DNA of 64,000 nt from Cladocopium goreaui (GCA_947184155.2 CAMXCT020002374.1:1-64000); one strand, 5' to 3'; shown: positions 46,346-56,541, numbered from the stretch's first letter. Notes: generated from the letters alone by a model not told the origin. Numbers and translations: made by a program.

Positions 46346-46690
46346 AGATGTGGAATAGCCATATATATATATATATACATGTTCAGCTATATTGGTATAT
46401 AGGTAAATATGAGTATGGGTCAAAAATATGTAATTCAAAATTGATTGTTAATCAGTGAGAACTGATACTGAAAATAGTCAAAATCGGTGGTCCTTTGTGC
46501 CTCAAGATTTGACTCGCAGCCATATATATATATTATATATAATATAATATGATATAATATGATATAATATGATATAATATGATATAATATGATACAATAT
46601 GATATAATATGATATAATATGATATAATATGATATAATATGATATAATATGATATAATATGATATAATATGATATAATGTAATAAAATAC
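46346..46690. repeat. (TA)n and (GATATAATAT)n microsatellite
   Basis: TA run at 46359-46377. GATATAATAT decamers, nearly perfect, run from about 46540 to 46677. Confidence 0.95.
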
Positions 46691-46953
46691 AAGATCAAAC
46701 ATGCAGTTTTAATAAGACAATGACGACAAAGTCTGAGACAGAGCCGTGGAGAGATTGGATGGTTTTCTCCTGAAACCCACGTTGAGTAGCCCACAACAGC
46801 AGATGGGCATGCTGTTTTTCCTTCCCTGTTTGGTGCTTTTCCACAACAGATAGCTGAAACATGCTCTTCATTGTTTGCTTTGATTTTTTTTGGGGTTGGA
46901 ATAAGAAAATCCAGCTGTTTAGATATACTTAAATACATGCACAATGACATTAT

Positions 46954-47112
46954 CAATGGGAATTTCAGGATCCTAAAATGGAGGTACTGTACCATATTTT
47001 TGGCAATATTTTGCTGGGATACTCCCTTACATAGGCCTGCAAAAATAGGCCAAACATATATGGAATCGGTACCTCCAATCGTTCTCGGTTCCTGTTGCAT
47101 GGCCAATGGCCA
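46954..47112. mobile_element. MITE-like family G, copy 1
   Basis: TCAATGGGAATTTCAGGATCC and TAAAATGGAGGTACTGTACC on the left are mirrored by GGTACCTCCAATC on the right. CCCTTACATAGGCCTG lies in the centre. Matches 62845. Confidence 0.75.
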
Positions 47113-47125
47113 GTGATAAGATATC

Positions 47126-47229
47126 TACCCTCTGGTAAACGTTCACATAACTATGGAAAACCACCATTTTTCATGGGAAAATCCACTATAAATGGCCATT
47201 TTCAATAGCTTTTTGTATGTTTACCAGAC
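47126..47229. mobile_element. MITE family B, copy 4 (right end short)
   Basis: TACCCTCTGGTAAACGTTCA to GTATGTTTACCAGA. Confidence 0.85.
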
Positions 47230-47425
47230 ATATCATCATATCATCAACAAGACATTGCTGCAGACACCCAATTTTTGTCGGGACGGAGTCATGTGACCGG
47301 GGAGATGGATCGTAAAAAAAATGAATCTTGGGCCATGTGGCGGTTGGCTTTCCCGTGGTAATTCATGGTTATAAGTTATATTTCATGGAGTAGTGGTTTA
47401 TAGTTAATGGTTGGTGGTATTTAAT

Positions 47426-47529
47426 CTGGTTGGTGGTTTCAAACATTTTATATTTTCCATTTCATATATGGGATGTCATCCTTCCCATTGACTTTCATAT
47501 TTTTCAATATGGATAAAACCACCAACCAG
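47426..47529. mobile_element. MITE family A, copy 9
   Basis: CTGGTTGGTGGTTTCAAACAT to CACCAACCAG; TAAT on both flanks. It ends 19 bp before a candidate exon. Confidence 0.93.
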
Positions 47530-47548
47530 TAATGGTTTTTTGGCTAAG

Positions 47549-47624
47549 TCTCTACGTGGTATTTGATGGACTCATCCACCGCTGGGATAGCCAGGAGAAA
47601 GCCAACATGGAACTGGAAGAGAAT
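47549..47624 (+). CDS. Candidate exon
   Basis: After TTGGCTAAG, the frame with one leftover base reads LYVVFDGLIHRWDSQEKANM then ELEEN, followed by GTGAAA. Amphipathic then strongly charged. Product not recognised. Confidence 0.45.
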
Positions 47625-47629
47625 GTGAA

Positions 47630-48155
47630 AAAGCAGGCGGCGCTTTGCTGCTCTCTTTGGCCGGGAAAAAGCGAAAAATAGCGAAAAATGACATGGGGCT
47701 TGGTTGGAAAATCACGTTTCAAATCCTATTGAAAGGGACGCTTTGAAATGGACACCTCCACATGAAACATCATGAAACCATTTTCACACTGTTGGCACAG
47801 CTGGCTTGAGCTGGCTATTAGTCGAATTATAGTCGTAGTATGACCAACATTTTGGCTACACTCTGGTAATGACCAACAGTTTGCTATTGAAGCCATGGCC
47901 CAGTCGAGTTAGTTCCTTGATTTACCTAGCTATAAAATAGGTGGATTTTCCGTAGTGATGGTGTCGTTTACCAGGCCGGGTAATGAGTTAATGAGTCAAT
48001 CGCCATCGTAAATGGTGATATTTACCTATTATAAATGGTGATGTTCCATATTTAATTACCTATTATAAATGGTGATGTACAAAATCGCTTTTTGTATGTT
48101 GAGGCTAAGATAAAATCCTATTTTTCATCGTTGGGTTCATGTCATGAATGGTGCC
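47630..48155. other. Intron-like stretch with decayed family B pieces
   Basis: CGTTTACCAGGCCGGGTAA at about 47969 is a family B end. Repeated AATGGTGAT words. No exon seen. Confidence 0.5.
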
Positions 48156-48270
48156 TACCCTCTGGTAAACATACAAAAAACGACGGAAAATCACCATCTT
48201 TGATAGGTAGATCAACGAACTTTTCATGGGCCATGTTCAATAGCAAACTGTAACAAATCACTAGGGGGTA
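48156..48270. mobile_element. MITE family B, copy 5
   Basis: TACCCTCTGGTAAACATACAA to CACTAGGGGGTA, diverged right end. Confidence 0.8.
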
Positions 48271-48893
48271 TCTCCATCAAATCCCACTAAATTCCATTGC
48301 ATCATAATTTTCCATGGTTCACCATGGTTAAATAACATGGTTATCAATCCCGAAATTACCAGAGAGTAGACACACACCATGGCTGCGACTGTGCAAACCC
48401 TCAGGACCTCCATATCAAGGAGAGAGAAGCGCTCTTAAACGCTGCCAAGTCACTCTTGGCACCTTGGAAAAGCTGAGAGTTGACATTACTGAGTTTCCTT
48501 CTAAACACATATAGATATAAATATATAGTATAATATAATTTAATATAATCATATATATATATACTATGGTATATAGACGGCTATATATTCCAATCAAAGG
48601 AAATATTGCACAATAAACGTACTATACAACAATGAGTTACTTGTGATGTGCAGTGCAAGCGGTATGCTGACACCTGTGTTCTTTCATCTCCGGTGCAGCT
48701 GTTTCTGCATCATTGTCAGTCTTCATCTTTCAAACAATTTTTAAATTGCATCAGAAAAAAAGAAACAGGAATTGGAATCGTGACATATGTTGGACGATTG
48801 CTTCATTCAATCTTCCCAACAAAAAACAAGGTTAACACATATCAATTCCTCCGAAAGGGACAGTGAAACCCTGGCCCTGTTTCCTCTGCGCAG

Positions 48894-48964
48894 TGAGGCA
48901 GTGATGTGTGATTGCTGCGAACAACTCTCGCACGATTGGAAGATTCTGTTCCCTGGTGCAGCTG
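48894..48964 (+). CDS. Candidate exon, Cys-rich
   Basis: Acceptor TCTGCGCAG and a near-ideal donor GTGAGTC. It reads EAVMCDCCEQLSHDWKILFP then GAA. The leftover G joins in phase to 49044. The frame is also open upstream of the acceptor (ERDSETLALFPLRSE). Confidence 0.45.
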
Positions 48965-49043
48965 GTGAGTCATTGGCCCATGGCTACGATTGAAATAGTC
49001 GCCTTGAATGACCATGAATCCAATTTTCGTTTTTTTTTTAAAG

Positions 49044-49240
49044 GAGCCGAGTCGTTGTGTTCCCTTCTTTGCAGTGATGATCGATGGTATTGTGTTAAAC
49101 AAATAATGGACATGTTGTGCTCACAATGTGTGTCTTCACATCTTCAGAGCCACACAAATGTGTTAGATATTTTATATTTGGATATGTTGTTGACGATCCG
49201 GGCCATGGCCAAATTGCCAAAGGGATCCAGAGTCAAATGA
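49044..49240 (+). CDS. Candidate exon with in-frame stop (possible gene end)
   Basis: A 79-bp intron (48965-49043, GTGAGT to TTTAAAG after a T-run) would join the preceding exon to AESLCSLLCSDDRWYCVKQI then MDMLCSQCVSSHLQ and finally TIRAMAKLPKGSRVK and TGA. Regular Cys pairs look zinc-finger-like but match nothing I know. A family B MITE begins three bases after the stop. Confidence 0.4.
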
Positions 49241-49242
49241 AA

Positions 49243-49339
49243 TACCCTCTGGTAAAGTAACATAACTATGGAAAATTGCCATTTACAGTGGATTTACCCA
49301 TGGTGATTTTCCATAGCTATATTAATTTACCAGAGGGTA
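49243..49339. mobile_element. MITE family B, copy 6
   Basis: TACCCTCTGGTAAAGTAACAT to AATTTACCAGAGGGTA. A second half-copy (ATAGCTATGTATGGAAAAT to CCCAGAGGGTA) follows to about 49438. Confidence 0.9.
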
Positions 49340-49941
49340 TTAGATATAGCTATGTATGGAAAATGGTCTGTGAAAAAAGGTGGTTGACCTACCAAAAATG
49401 GTGATTTTCCATAGCTGTGTTCAATTCCCAGAGGGTAAGACAACATACAGTAGAAATCATAATGTTGAATCGCCGACCCGGCCTCTAAAATCTGGCCTGT
49501 TGAGGTTGGATTTAACTTGGCTGTTGACAGAATCATGAAAGGTTTGAACTGAGGGCGCAGATTGCCAGGTGTCACAATCAATAGCTCCACATACCTTCCT
49601 TTGTTTAGAGTCATTGAATACTACTACATTACAAATCTCTTTGTTTGATTGTGACTTGAAGTCATTGATTGTCACTGTTGGTCATTGGTTGTTACTATTT
49701 GAGGTTCCCAGTCCCCAGCGAGTCATGAACGAGGTCCTGGTTTTCAGCTTGACAACTACCCCAGAAGCATTTCCAAACATGGCTGATTTTTCTAGTTCCA
49801 AATCGATTTTCCCATAAAAAACACAGCTAGTTCTGTAGTTCCATTCATTTTCCCATAAAAACACACCAAGTGAACCGGCTTCCGTGGCATCCTTCTCTCC
49901 GACACAAAATCTAGCCACCCATGCCATGTTTGCTCCGACAG

Positions 49942-50020
49942 TTGCGAGTGGAGCCCTCAGCCCTCGAGGCAACCTTCCGACAAAGTGCTGGAGATGTTTC
50001 GCTTCCCAAACCTGCGCAAG
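49942..50020 (+). CDS. Candidate exon
   Basis: Acceptor CTCCGACAG, donor GTGGGGG. The best-biased frame reads CEWSPQPSRQPSDKVLEMF then RFPNLRK (20 of 26 codons end in G/C). Basic C-terminal end. Unknown product. Confidence 0.5.
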
Positions 50021-50345
50021 GTGGGGGTTTCAAGAGATGTTTCAAGATGGGTCTAGATGAAAATGGGATTTACCCAGAAAAAAGATAGCCATTGAATGGG
50101 ACATGATGGTTAGTCAATGGAATATCAATGGATTTATGGGATAATTCGCTCATTTTCAGACAAAGCCTGGCCTGTTTCTACATGTTTTCCAGGAATCCCA
50201 ACCTGGAATAATGATGATTCCCAGTTGGATAGGCTGGCCATTCAGCTCATTGTTGGCTATCCAACCTCAAGGCTTATTTGGTAGGTCTAGACATTCATAC
50301 CATATGAAGTTTGACTCAAGATCCATCTCCCAGGTTTGACATGGC
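50021..50345. other. Intron-like stretch
   Basis: A degenerate GATGAAAATGGG...CATTTTCAGACAAAGCC pair at 50055-50167 is probably a decayed family E element. Confidence 0.45.
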
Positions 50346-50463
50346 GGGGGGTGTCTGAAAATAGATGAAAATAGCGTACCCCCAATGGCTGGGCTGCCCG
50401 ATCATAATTTTCCCTCTTTGCCATAACTTGGGGCTAAATTCATCATTTTCAGGCACACCCAAA
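50346..50463. mobile_element. MITE-like family E, copy 3
   Basis: GGGTGTCTGAAAATAGATG to CATTTTCAGGCACACCC, with internal GTACCCCC. Confidence 0.7.
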
Positions 50464-50661
50464 TCCATGATTTTCCATTATCCATATGGTTCAAACCCCT
50501 AATTTGATGGTTAAATATCCCTTAAAATATGCCCAGAAACTGGTTAGATCCCCAATGTTTATAGGGAAAAACATGGGTTTTCCATGGGTTTTCCCATAAA
50601 GTGATGAATTTTTAATCTCCCAACTCCCAACATCTAGTTCTAAGTGGGTTCTCCCTGCAAG

Positions 50662-50755
50662 CATCGTCTTTGGACGCGGCAGCGAAGCAGCGGCAGAAGC
50701 CGCTCAGGAGCGTCCCAAGAATTTCGACCTGGTGCAATGCATTGCCGTTGAGGCA
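50662..50755 (+). CDS. Candidate exon
   Basis: After CTGCAAG, one leftover base then IVFGRGSEAAAEAAQERPK and NFDLVQCIAVEA, followed by donor GTGAGG. Ala/Glu-rich helix. A GA donor two bases on would change the exit phase to fit the following exons; dinoflagellates are known to use GA and GC donors. Confidence 0.5.
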
Positions 50756-50758
50756 GTG

Positions 50759-50870
50759 AGGGGATTCATGGGGATGTCCCCTCTATCATGGGGATTTATT
50801 GGGATTTATAGGGGATACAATGGGGATTTACCAGGCATTTATAGGGATTTATAGGGAATATACCCTCTGG
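50759..50870. repeat. GGGATTTATAGGGATTTATAGGGGATA repeats, copy 1
   Basis: Short tandem GGGGATTTATAG words directly before a family B MITE. The same arrangement is at 60375-60540. Confidence 0.8.
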
Positions 50871-50978
50871 TTATGACTAACATAGCCATGGTATAGATGG
50901 CCCTAATCGAAATAGATGGTTGACCGAACTTAAAAATGGTGGATGTTCCGTGGCTATGTTAGTCATAGCCAGATGGTA
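50871..50978. mobile_element. MITE family B, copy 7
   Basis: TACCCTCTGGTTATGACTAAC to AGTCATAGCCAGATGGTA; TIRs diverged together. Confidence 0.82.
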
Positions 50979-51096
50979 ATTCTACGCTGTTCATCGGTTT
51001 TCGACATTTTTTGATGTGTAGTGGTCTCTTCAGTAGCAGTTCGTTTTTATTTAGAATGATTTAGATGTATATATAGTGATTATAATGGTAATTAAA

Positions 51097-51219
51097 CTGG
51101 TTGGTGGTGACTGGAACCATGGAATTTTATAATTTTCCATTCAGTTGGGAATGTCATCATCCCAACTGACTTTCACTCCATCATTTTTCAGAGGGGTAGG
51201 TAGGTATACCACCAACAAG
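51097..51219. mobile_element. MITE family A, copy 10
   Basis: CTGGTTGGTGGTGACTGGAACC to ACCACCAACAAG. Conserved CAGTTGGGAATGTCATC core. Confidence 0.88.
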
Positions 51220-51259
51220 TAACTGATGGGATATATGATATATATATATACTGTATATA

Positions 51260-51368
51260 CTGATTGGTGGTTTCATGACTGGATTATTTTCCATTTCATA
51301 TATGGGATGTCATCCTTCCCATTGACGAACTCCATCATTTTTCAGAGGGGTAGGTTGAAACCAACCAG
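51260..51368. mobile_element. MITE family A, copy 11
   Basis: CTGATTGGTGGTTTCATGACT to TTGAAACCAACCAG, only 40 bp from copy 10. Confidence 0.85.
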
Positions 51369-51564
51369 ATATTTTCAGCGATGTGAAAGCGAGGACGAAG
51401 ATCGGAGCCTCATGGGGTCAGCATCAAAAAATCTATGGTTCAACCATCCAACACAGGGATATCTAACATGATCTAACCGTTATACAATGTCTTCATTTTC
51501 TTCACCCACCATACGGTGGAGCCAGCGAAATATGAATCACCAGTTGGTTCAAACGGTGGTTGAA

Positions 51565-51700
51565 ACATCCCCAGTTATTTCAGTGGATTAACCCTACTTA
51601 TCCCATGTAAATCACTGGTGTTATAACCCACAAAAACGATTTGTGGGTAGTAGTAGGATATTTTATGATGACTTTCAACAATCCCAAATTGGTGGTTTTT
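51565..51700 (-). repeat. Inverted, truncated copy of a family C region
   Basis: Reverse complement of 52025-52150, including flanking non-MITE sequence (GGATATTTTATGATGACTTTC). So a genomic segment, not just the MITE, was duplicated in inverse orientation. Confidence 0.8.
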
Positions 51701-51779
51701 AGGATTTCACTGGCCCATCCCTCAATAATTGATCGTGTGCTGCAAAGCCACCCCTTGAGAAGGTGGAATTTACCGGAAA

Positions 51780-51897
51780 ATGCCTCCGGTAAACATACCA
51801 AAAACGGTGGAAAATCACCATGGTTTAGCTGGGTAAATCAACGAACTCAATGACGCTTTTCTAATAGCAAAGTGTAAACGTTTACCAGGCCGGGTAA
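51780..51897. mobile_element. MITE family B, diverged copy
   Basis: CCTCCGGTAAACATACC to GTTTACCAGGCCGGGTA. Confidence 0.7.
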
Positions 51898-52079
51898 CCC
51901 AAAATTGCTCGGAATGTTTATTGTACTTCTTCCCTTGGAACTTCTGGGTGTCATCCACAACTGTCGAACTTTGCGGGTCCCGAGTCTATTGGATGGGACA
52001 AAAACTCGTGTTTTTTTGGCCAAACTGCGGATGGTTCACCAATTTAAGGGATGGTTGAAAGTCATCATAAAATATCCTA

Positions 52080-52205
52080 CTTGGTGGCTCATCCCACGAA
52101 TCGTAAGTGGGTTATAACCCCAGATATTTCAGTGGATTAACCCTACTTGTCCCATTTATAACTGGGATTATAACCCACTTACGATTCGTGGGATGAGCCA
52201 CCAAG
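52080..52205. mobile_element. MITE family C, copy 2
   Basis: CTTGGTGGCTCATCCCACG to TGGGATGAGCCACCAAG. A 15-bp direct repeat TCATAAAATATCCTA flanks both ends. Confidence 0.9.
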
Positions 52206-52267
52206 TCATAAAATATCCTAAATAATATGGGAGACGTCATGGATGTCTACCACATCAACTGCTGCAG

Positions 52268-52352
52268 GATCAAGATCGCTTTACCAATTTTATTGCCACA
52301 TCGCTGAATGCTCCCAGCGCCCTACACTTGCAGATGAAGGAGCTGAGCCGCG
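52268..52352 (+). CDS. Candidate exon
   Basis: Acceptor ACTGCTGCAG, donor GTTTAT. It reads DQDRFTNFIATSLNAPSALH then LQMKELSR. Exit leaves one base. A family B MITE begins 13 bases downstream. Confidence 0.5.
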
Positions 52353-52364
52353 GTTTATCCTTGT

Positions 52365-52466
52365 TACCCGGCCTGGTAAACGTTAACAAAAAACTATGGA
52401 AAGATCCACCATTTCTAATGGGAAAACTCACGATTTCAATGGCCATTTTTAATAGCTATGTTTTGG
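52365..52466. mobile_element. MITE family B, right end lost
   Basis: TTACCCGGCCTGGTAAACG on the left; ends at AATAGCTATGTTTTGGGC without the final TIR. Confidence 0.7.
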
Positions 52467-52489
52467 GCTCTGCCTCGTGACACTAACAG

Positions 52490-52532
52490 TGACCACAATT
52501 CATACCACAAAAAAAAAGCACAAAAACAATCA
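52490..52532 (-). repeat. Single inverted unit of the T-rich 36-bp minisatellite
   Basis: AATTCATACCAC followed by A-run and GCACAAAA is the reverse complement of the unit in the array starting at 53228. Confidence 0.8.
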
Positions 52533-52735
52533 GGTTGTAGTCCCCAATATGACTTTCATTTCCCCTTATTAAGGCTAGATGACCAGGCATATTCCCTGCA
52601 AGTTGGCTCCACGGTCCGCACATTTTCTTGCCATGCCCAGAAGTCCTTGCTGTCAAAATTCGACATTGGCATTTCCAATGGGATGCCTCATGCATCCAGC
52701 TTGTCAGCACCTTGTGGGTAGTGATGCTGCTGATT

Positions 52736-52945
52736 GCAAAGCAATATTGTTTAGGGTTTTGGATGCTGCCCATTGCAGCGATGATGGCAAAGCAATACTG
52801 TTTAGGGTTTCGGATGCTGCCCATTGCAGCGCTGATGGCACAGCAACACTGGTTAGGGTTTAGGATGCTGCCCACCACAATGCCGATGGAAAAGTAATTC
52901 TGTTAGGGTTTAGAATGTTGCCCATCGCAGCGCCGATAGCAAAAC
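52736..52945. repeat. 51-bp tandem repeat containing TTTAGGG, 4 copies
   Basis: The unit includes CAATACTGTTTAGGGTTT and GGATGCTGCCCATTGCAGCG. Copies decay rightwards. TTTAGGG is the telomere motif of plants and of dinoflagellates studied so far, but here it occurs once per unit. Confidence 0.85.
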
Positions 52946-53149
52946 AATAGAATGTGTGTGTACAATACATATAAAGGCCGGGGCTGCTGGACTGACCCTG
53001 GGCAAGGGTTGGGGGCTGAGCCTGGGGGCTGGAGCCTGGGAGCTGGGGAATGCTGGGGGACTAGAGGCCTGGCGGGCTGGCTGGCTGAGGTGGGGGCTGG
53101 AGCTGGGCCGGGCTGGCCAATTGAAAATGCTTTAAAAGCAGCGACTTTC

Positions 53150-54305
53150 CAAAAGCAGAAAAAAGCAGAAAAAAAGCACAAAACAAGCACAAAAAAAAGC
53201 AGAAACTGGCGCAGGAAAAAAAAGGAAAATGACTTTGTTTTTTTTGTGCTTTTTTTTGTGGTATGAATTGTGCTTTTTTTTGTGCTTTTTTTTGTGGTAT
53301 GAATTGTGCTTTTTTTTGTGCTTTTTTTTGTGGTATGAATTGTGCTTTTTTTTGTGCTTTTTTTTGTGGTATGAATTGTGTTTTTTTTGTGCTTTTTTTT
53401 GTGGTATGAATTGTGTTTTTTTTGTGCTTTTTTTTGTGGTATGAATTGTGTTTTTTTTGTGCTTTTTTTGTGGTATGAATTGTGCTTTTTTTTGTGCTTT
53501 TTTTTGTGGTATGAATTGTGCTTTTTTTTGTGCTTTTTTTTGTGGTATGAATTGTGCTTTTTTTTGTGCTTTTTTTTGTGGTATGAATTGTGCTTTTTTT
53601 TGTGCTTTTTTTTGTGGTATGAATTGTGGTTTTTTTTGTGCTTTTTTTTGTGGTATGAATTGTGGTTTTTTTTGTGCTTTTTTTTGTGCTTTTTTTGTGC
53701 TTTCTGGCAATTGAAAACAAATTAGATAATAGTTTCCCTTCGCAATTTCAAGGACGAACGGGCTGGAAACGCGCATGATTTGTGATTTTTTTTGTGCTTT
53801 TTTTTGTGGTATGAATTGTGTTTTTTTTGTGCTTTTTTTTGTGGTATGAATTGTGGTTTTTTTGTGCTTTTTTTTGTGGTATGAATTGTGGTTTTTTTTG
53901 TGCTTTTTTTTGTGGTATGAATTGTGGTTTTTTTTGTGCTTTTTTTTGTGGTATGAATTGTGCTTTTTTTTGTGCTTTTTTTTGTGCTTTTTTTGTTTAA
54001 AATTTGTGGTTTTTTTTGTGCTTTTTTTTGTGGTATGAATTGTGTTTTTTTTTGTGCTTTTTTTGTGGTATGAATTGTGTTTTTGTTTGTGCTTTTTTTT
54101 GTGGTGTGAATTGTGTTTTTTTTTGTGCTTTTTTTTGTGGTATGAATTGTGTTTTTTTTTGTGCTTTTTTTTGTGGTATGAATTGTGGTTTTTTTTGTGC
54201 TTTTTTTTGTGCTATGAATTGTGTTTTTTTTTGTGCTTTTTTTTGTGCTCGGGAGCGCCGGAAAAGCACAAAAAAAGCACAAAAAAGCACGAAAAAAGCA
54301 CAATT
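53150..54305. repeat. T-rich minisatellite (36-bp unit) with inverted A-rich ends
   Basis: The unit TTGTGC(T8)GTGC(T8)GTGGTATGAA is repeated about 28 times in two blocks (53228-53710, 53780-54250) separated by a 70-bp spacer. Both outer ends (53150-53200, 54262-54305) carry the complementary AAAAAGCAC words, so the array can fold back. Open frames on both strands are artefacts of a 36-bp, 12-codon unit. Confidence 0.94.
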
Positions 54306-55340
54306 TCTTTGGAAAAAATGAATCTCAGGCCACCTGGCCTCGACAGCCTTCGGACCAGCGGCCCAGCAAATGTCTCACACCATTTCCTTTTTTCCAACCT
54401 CCTTTCCAAAAAAAACTCTCAAGAGTGAGCCCATGCCAGGAGCGGGAATGTGAAAAAAATGTAATTATCATATGATGTTTATTAAGAACCTCAACAACTA
54501 TTGTTGGAGGCACGCCTTTGTAACGCTTTTCACTTATAACTTACAATGGTTGGACCGTTTGATTGCAGTATCTCGGTATCTCAGGTATGCTGCATTCAAT
54601 ATTGTAAAGAATGTCATGAGTCATAATATCGTATCATCATATCGATGCAACACCTTGCATCATCATACCAAATCATTGCCATTGCTATTTGACACACAAA
54701 TATTCAGATAAACAAAATGATGTCAGCTGTCAGACTTCCCAGAACCATTCCAACGTTCCAACCATCAAAGGATATCAACAGCAACATCGATACTTTGATT
54801 TTTTGGCTAGTTGATGACAAGTTCAGCAAACATGTCCTGATGGCTCCAACAATATGGCGCAATACAAAAGGATGTTCGTTAAAATGATTTAAATGGTTTA
54901 ACCACAAACAATGCCACCTCAAAGGTAATGATGTTGTTGCATTCACTACTCCACCCTTTGTTAATTGTACGGCCCACCTAGATCACATCTTCTCCTAAGC
55001 AGACCCTAATGATCCCCTAAAATGGCCTGAGTTACCACCAATATGATTGTGTTTTTTTGGTATGTGGTTTATGAAGGGGGGGCAGTTTTGAACTGTTAGG
55101 TGGCGGGGGCAGACCTCAAGCTATGTTAGTTTACCAGAGGGTAGAATGTATCAACATCGCCATAAATTGGGGTATACCCATCATTTTTGAGAGACCCCAA
55201 AAAAAATGAAGTATGGATCCAGAAACATCAAAATAGGATGTAAAATATTTCTTTTTTAGGTCATTGGATTCTTGGATTTGAAAGTTCAGAATTTTTCCAG
55301 CAACATTAGCAAGTGTGATTCGATGGCCTAAACAACGGAG
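54306..55340. other. Intron-like stretch
   Basis: No confident exon. A lone family B right end (TTAGTTTACCAGAGGGTAG) is at 55125-55143. Confidence 0.5.
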
Positions 55341-55410
55341 CAGCTGTCAGACATCCAGGGAACGAATCGATCTGAGTTTCCCCGACTCAGCAAAAACAGC
55401 ACCATCTTTG
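55341..55410 (+). CDS. Weak candidate exon
   Basis: After ACAACGGAG, QLSDIQGTNRSEFPRLSKNS then TIF, with donor GTTGTG. Another frame is open and hydrophobic. Low confidence in frame. Confidence 0.3.
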
Positions 55411-55624
55411 GTTGTGATTTTTGTGGCCCATGTGGCGTGTGGGCTGGGTGAATCTCCCGATTCTTTCGGCTGTTTTTTTTTAACAGATGACACGCACGTG
55501 CATTAATTTCATGAATGTTTCTGTGCAGAACAAATCCCAGCTTTTGCGAAATTTCACCTGCCATCGTCATAGATAGCCCATGATTTATTGAAAAAAATTC
55601 GATTCTTGTTGGTCAAATCTGCAT

Positions 55625-55723
55625 CTTGTTGGTGGTTTGGAACATTTGTTTATTTTCCATAATATATGAGATAATCCTTCCCATTGACTAATATTTTTCA
55701 GAGGGGTTGAAACCACCAACCAG
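55625..55723. mobile_element. MITE family A, copy 12
   Basis: CTTGTTGGTGGTTTGGAACAT to ACCACCAACCAG; GCAT on both flanks. Confidence 0.92.
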
Positions 55724-55849
55724 GCATCTTGTTGAAGAACATGTTTGGCATCTTCAAATCCACCAAGTCCAATGACTTGTCAGTTTGCACTCCTCCATTC
55801 TGTGCTGCCTTTGTTTCCAATGCCTCATTTTCATCGTCAAAATTTGCAG

Positions 55850-55908
55850 CGCCACAACTCTTCCGTGGTCATTCAACATGGTCGATTTGGGGATGGGTCA
55901 AAACCCTG
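55850..55908 (+). CDS. Candidate exon
   Basis: Acceptor AAATTTGCAG, donor GTACCT. It reads RHNSSVVIQHGRFGDGSKP. Short, with mixed codon bias. Confidence 0.35.
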
Positions 55909-56012
55909 GTACCTAGTGAACATCAAAATAGCTGGTAAATGGATGTTCATCCCACTAAAAATGGTATGTATAGGTATTGATCCATAGCCATTTTGTGTCT
56001 CGGTCGGACCAG

Positions 56013-56138
56013 GACTTCCACGGACGTTTGTTCGATGTGCAGCTCTTTCACATGCCGGTCCCAAGCTTGTTGACGGAGGACCCTCAACACTTGGCACCTC
56101 GATGTGAAGGTCAAACCTCCTGGTATGTGGAGGGCGAC
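56013..56138 (+). CDS. Candidate exon (42 codons)
   Basis: Acceptor CGGACCAG and donor GTACAA. It reads DFHGRLFDVQLFHMPVPSLL then TEDPQHLAPRCEGQTSWYVE and GD. Phase 0 at both ends, joining 56542. The intron begins with sequence derived from a family B element (ACAAAAACGATGGAA). Confidence 0.6.
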
Positions 56139-56245
56139 GTACAACAAAAACGATGGAATACCACCATTAGAAAATGGATGAAAATGGGTAAATCAGCTAT
56201 ATTTGGCCATTTTCAATAGCAAACTGTTAGTTTACCGGGTAATTG
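56139..56245. mobile_element. Decayed family B element at the exon's 3' edge
   Basis: GTACAACAAAAACGATGG to GTTAGTTTACCGGGTAA. Its left end supplies the apparent GT donor. Confidence 0.55.
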
Positions 56246-56411
56246 GTTGTAATCTAATAGTTCGCCACGGAAAATGCCGCGAAAAAAATGGGATCCAATG
56301 GATAGTTTGTACCAATGGCACTGTTGAATTACCAGAGGCTAATTGGTTCCATGAGATTCCATGATAATTCGAAGAGATCCGTTTAAATCATCTAGATTCA
56401 AATATGCCAAT

Positions 56412-56515
56412 TACCCTCTGGTAAACTAACATAGCTATTGAAAATTGCCATTTATAGTGGATTTTCCCATGAAAAATGGTGATTTTCCATAGTTATGTTA
56501 GTTTACCAGAGGGTA
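56412..56515. mobile_element. MITE family B, near-perfect copy
   Basis: TACCCTCTGGTAAACTAACAT to ATGTTAGTTTACCAGAGGGTA; TA ends within TTA...TAA context. Probably among the youngest copies. Confidence 0.95.
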
Positions 56516-56541
56516 ACTATTTTTGTTGGTTGTAATTACAG

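Noticed and set aside
45817..46380. 187-codon minus-strand frame overlapping a candidate plus-strand exon
   Set aside because: Spans a TA microsatellite and intron-like sequence. The plus strand shows better third-position bias in the same place, though this region remains uncertain.
53061..54428. Phe/Leu/Cys and Lys/Thr/Gln frames of 100-220 codons on both strands
   Set aside because: A 36-bp tandem unit keeps all phases open; low complexity and no splice or start context.
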